Shown here: positions 60,813 through 64,000 of the stretch, piece by piece
Position numbering within the stretch: the stretch's first letter is position 1
Layout: each line of letters starts with the position of its first letter
DNA from: Megachile rotundata
Taxonomy: Eukaryota; Arthropoda; Insecta; Hymenoptera; Megachilidae
NCBI RefSeq assembly: GCF_050947335.1
Contig: NC_134997.1
Location: 5,084,001 to 5,148,000, forward strand
Length of the DNA: 64,000 nucleotides
Reading direction: 5' to 3'
The notes under the pieces: generated by a model
Told to the model about the DNA's origin: nothing
Database searches by the model: none
Seen by the model: only the letters and a program-made list of their open reading frames with translations
Position numbers and translations under genes: made by a program

Positions 60813-60832
60813 ATGGCGGAGGAGGAAAGAAG
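60813..60832 (+). CDS. Candidate first coding exon of another gene (MAEEER...)
   Basis: AAAATGGCGGAGGAGGAAAG gives an ATG in very good Kozak context (AAA before, G after) and codons for M-A-E-E-E-R, then AG/GTACTA, a possible donor at 60833. The GC-rich coding-like island stands out in AT-rich DNA. Without splicing the frame ends after 12 codons. No downstream exon is seen before 64000, where arrays dominate, so the identity is unknown. Confidence 0.3.
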
Positions 60833-60889
60833 GTACTATGCTGTATAAATATCATATCTTGCTTTTTTTCTAATGATTATGAATTTTTC

Positions 60890-61810
60890 GGACTCTAAAC
60901 TTGAATTCTGTGGTTTTGAATCTCTAAGTTTTCAAGTTTGCAGATTTTTACGCTTTTTAATTATTAAAGTCCCGAACTTTTATGGCGGCAATTTTATAAA
61001 TTTGCAAATTTACAAATTCCCCGATTTTTCAATTCTCAAATTGTTTTAATTCTTAAACTCTTAAATTTTCCAATTTTTATATTACCAAACCCTTAATTTG
61101 CAGATTTCTAAGTCTCTAAATTCTTAAATTTTCAAATTTCTAAATTTCTAAGTTCTTAAATTTGCAAATGTAAATTTGTTAAATCCCCAAATTTCCAAAT
61201 TTCCAAATACAAATTCCCAGTTTTAGAAATTCAAATTCCTAAATTTAAAAATTTAGAAATTCCATATTCTCAAATTTACAAATTTATATATTTAAATATT
61301 TACCAATTCCATGTTTGCACGTTTTTAAATTTACAAGCTTGCAAATGTCAATTTCTCAAATTTGCAATATTAGAAATTCAAATTCCCAAATTTACAAATT
61401 TGCAAACTTCATACTCATAAATACACAAATTTACATATTTAAAAATTTACCAATTCCATGTTTGCAAATTTTTAAATTTACAAGCTTGAAAATTTCACAT
61501 TCCCAAATTTGCAATATTAGAAATTCAAATTCCCAAATTTACAAATTTGCACACTCCATACTCACAAATTTTTTAATTTACAAGCTTGCAAATTCCAAAT
61601 TCCCAAATTTACAAATTTACACATTCCAATATTAGAAATTCAAATTCCCAAGTTTACAAATTTGCAAACTCCATATTCATTAATCTAAAAATGTACAAAC
61701 ATACATATTTACAAATTCCGAATTCCTGCACTCCCAAATTTCCAATTTCTCAAATCCCAAATTTCCAAATTCACAAAATCTTAAATCTCCCTAAATTTTT
61801 ACTCCAAAAT
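60890..61810. repeat. AATT-core array (CAAATTCCCAAATTTAC), pyrimidine-rich on + strand
   Basis: Words CAAATTTGC, CAAATTCCC and AAATTTACAAATTTGC recur. A longer block of about 180 bases, beginning CCATGTTTGCA and ending in CATACTCA, recurs at about 61308 and 61456. Open frames at 61315-61849 are array translations (repeated NSQIYKFAN). Confidence 0.85.
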
Positions 61811-62642
61811 CTATGCACCAATATATCAAACCACATCTATTGTCAGTAAAACTTGAAATATTGCTAATACACGTTGACCGCCAATGTCTCAGCAAACCGA
61901 AGAATGATCTCGAATATTTAATCTAAACGATCAGAGTATTATATATGTCAGAATCGATCGCGTTGCCAACGGTCTTATGAAATGAAAATTGACACAGAAA
62001 TAGTTGTATAGCTCCATGATGTCGACGACACTTGTGGAACGAGTGTTTTTATACAGAGCCGGTCGTCAAAGGGTTAAGTAGTCTACCATCAGCCAAGTAG
62101 GTCACTGAAGTAGATATGTCTGCTGCAGTTTATTGTAGTAAACCAGAAACGAGACGGAAGAATTAATCGCGCGATTATAATTTATTTAATACAACGGATA
62201 TAAAATGGTTTTATTTTTAATCTTTTATTTATCCTTCTTAAAAGTTTTTAAAATTTATACTGACTTCTTTAACTACTTAACATCTTGACTTATTGGTATT
62301 TGTTGTTGTTTGATCTTACTCTTCGTACTTTTTTCAGTCATTTTCTTGGGGTATCTATTTGATTTTAACAAATAACTGTGTTCACTGATAATGATTAGCA
62401 AGGGACTTTCTATGATACTCACAAAACATACACAGGAAACACAGGACTAAAAGGACTGTTAAATACAGGACTAAAGGTTTCTGGGGAAAATGAACATTTA
62501 AGCCTTAAATGTTAAGGGATGGCACGCTGTGGGTTGAAAAATTTTGGACCACTGCTAAACGAAGAAGTAGAGGACATTTCATAAATCCTTATTTGTTTCA
62601 ATTCTATGCTATGGTTTGATCAAAAAGCTTTGATATTGTATA
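61811..62642. other. Non-coding spacer
   Basis: Single-copy-looking. Positions 62395-62480 contain a short duplication of AGGACTAAAAGGACTGT and AGGACTAAAGG words. No gene is seen. Confidence 0.45.
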
Positions 62643-62989
62643 CAATCCCTGGTCATCGAATTAGGACCACTCTAAATTTTCAGCATTTTTCACGTTTTGT
62701 GTAAAATTAAAAAGTCTGTTCGAATTGTAATGATATAATTTATTAGCTACTAACATGATACTGCTACTGTACATAACATTATTAACACATGTTAATATCT
62801 TGTATTTCCACCCTTTGCTTTGGTAACAGCTTGTATCGGACATGCTCTGCATACATTGATCATATGCTTTATATCTTCATTATTTTCCCAAATATCTGTA
62901 ATTCTTTTCAACTCGGATACTGTGGTTGGAGAGTTATAAACTAGTCTTTTAGGCTCCAGACATTTTCTATGGTATTTACCAAATTTCAC
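62643..62989 (-). pseudogene. Tc1-like transposase C-terminal fragment with adjacent element end
   Basis: The minus-strand frame 62989-62792 encodes 65 residues ending in IQAVTKAKGGNTRY, the typical C-terminus of Tc1-family transposases (consensus QAVIKAKGG.TKY), preceded by SPTTVSELKRITDIWENN. The catalytic DDE region is missing. Downstream, at 62643-62672, AGTGGTCCTAATTCGATGAC and CAGGGATTGTA resemble a Tc1-type terminal sequence. The other end of the element is not found, so this is a 5'-truncated relic. Confidence 0.75.
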
Positions 62990-63230
62990 CTGACGCGCTA
63001 TCGATGCTCGAGCTTAACGTAAACGCTCATACGACCCTTAATCGCTCATCACACACACAATTTGATTATCAACACGATAGTAAGGAATCAATTACTATGT
63101 ATACATTGTCATCAATGTATTAATTATTTTGATGTAAAATACTGTTCTTCATGTTATTGTAACTGTGTATTATAAAACGAAGTAGATATAGGTTGATACG
63201 TCATAGGCGCGGCAATATGCTGCGTCTTCA
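62990..63230. other. Spacer before the terminal array
   Basis: Nothing coding. TAGGCGCGGCAATATGCTGCG at about 63206-63226 shares the GGCAATAT word of the array-edge modules and directly precedes an array. Confidence 0.4.
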
Positions 63231-64000
63231 AATTTAAGTTTGAATTAAGTTGGTAGATTTTTAAATTTTAGACGTGTAAATTCTTATATTTCTGAACATT
63301 CTGAATTACCATATTCTCAAACTTCCAAATTAAAAAATTTTCAAATTTCAAAATTCACAAAATTCTCAAACTTCTAAATTCTCAAATTTTTAAATTTTCC
63401 ATATTTTCAAATTCTCACATTTCCAAATACTCAAATTTCCAAATTCTCAAATTTCCAAATTCTGAAAATTCCAAATTCTCAAAATTCCAAATTCTCAAAT
63501 TTCCAAATTCTCAAATTTTCAAATTCTCAAATTTCCAAATTCTCAAATTTCCAACTACTCAAATTTCCAAATTTCCAAATTCTCAAATTTTCAAATTCTC
63601 AAATTTCCAAATTCTCAAATTTCCAACTACTCAAATTTCCAAATTTTCAAATTCTCAAATTCTCAAATTCTCAAATTTTCAAATTCTCAAATTTCCAGAT
63701 TCTCAAATTTCCAAATTCTCAAATTTCCAAATTCTCAAATTTCCAAATTTCCAAATTTTCCACATTTTCAAATTCTTAAACTTCCAAATTCTCAAATTTC
63801 AAAATACTCAAGTTTCCAAATTTTCAAATTTCCAAATACTCAAATTTCGCTTTTGTCGGTTCTGCAAATTCTCAAATTTGCAAATACTCAAATTTCACTA
63901 TTGTCAGTTCTGCAAATTCTCAAATTTGCAACTACTCAAATTTCACTATTGTCAGTTCTGCAAATTCTCAAATTTCACTATTGTCAGTTTTGCAGATTCT
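63230..64000. repeat. 16-bp array (CAAATTTCCAAATTCT), continues past the window end
   Basis: The 16-base unit CAAATTTCCAAATTCT is regular at 63400-63760. From 63848 a different word, CACTATTGTCAGTTCTG or a variant, is inserted at 63848, 63896, 63944 and 63976, giving a higher-order repeat whose spacings of 48, 48 and 32 bases are multiples of 16. Confidence 0.9.

Overview
This is a 64-kb window of an AT-rich insect nuclear genome. Genes have small spliced exons with canonical GT/AG borders, intergenic DNA is long, and introns hold simple repeats and short DNA transposons. The gene set (a long serpin, GTPBP2, BTBD7 and an ecdysteroid-kinase-like gene) fits insects. The repeats built on AATT/AAATTT cores suggest a hymenopteran, perhaps a bee, but that is an inference.

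Layout. Positions 1-3064 (+) carry the last five exons of a long serpin whose 5' part lies outside the window. Positions 4811-7152 (-) carry a complete six-exon GTPBP2 ortholog of 598 aa. About 2 kb of divergent upstream DNA separates it from a very large gene on the + strand, the BTBD7 ortholog. BTBD7 has a non-coding leader from about 9.2 kb, eight coding exons at 12698-16005, a 36-kb intron, and two terminal exons at 52124-52336 and 56093-56380. All ten coding exons keep one reading frame of 852 aa. A single-exon EcKL/CHK-kinase-like gene (17874-19112, -) is nested antisense in the 36-kb intron. Positions 60813-60832 may be the first coding exon of another + strand gene.

Most of 19-64 kb is non-coding. 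It holds (i) 8- and 16-bp periodic arrays with AATT cores, purine-rich on the + strand at about 31.8-42.2 kb and pyrimidine-rich elsewhere; (ii) short DNA transposons: two 500-bp copies with TA target duplications, a 217-bp element with CACTAGAACTACC ends and TTAG duplications, and a candidate 713-bp element; (iii) two copies of an approximately 1.03-kb repeat of unknown class; (iv) decayed transposase fragments at 53.3-53.7 and 62.6-63.0 kb; and (v) a degenerate tandem repeat of about 190 bp ending 60-70 bp before BTBD7 exon 9.

No bacterial-type operon, CRISPR array, rRNA or tRNA gene was seen. The four recognised genes share no obvious pathway. The serpin is probably a protease inhibitor, GTPBP2 acts in ribosome rescue, BTBD7 is a BTB/BACK protein linked to epithelial morphogenesis in vertebrates, and EcKL proteins are predicted small-molecule kinases. 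The most unusual features are the 16-bp register of the arrays, the short modules at array edges, the roughly 140-residue insert in the serpin, and the start-codon choice in BTBD7 that decides whether it can be N-myristoylated.
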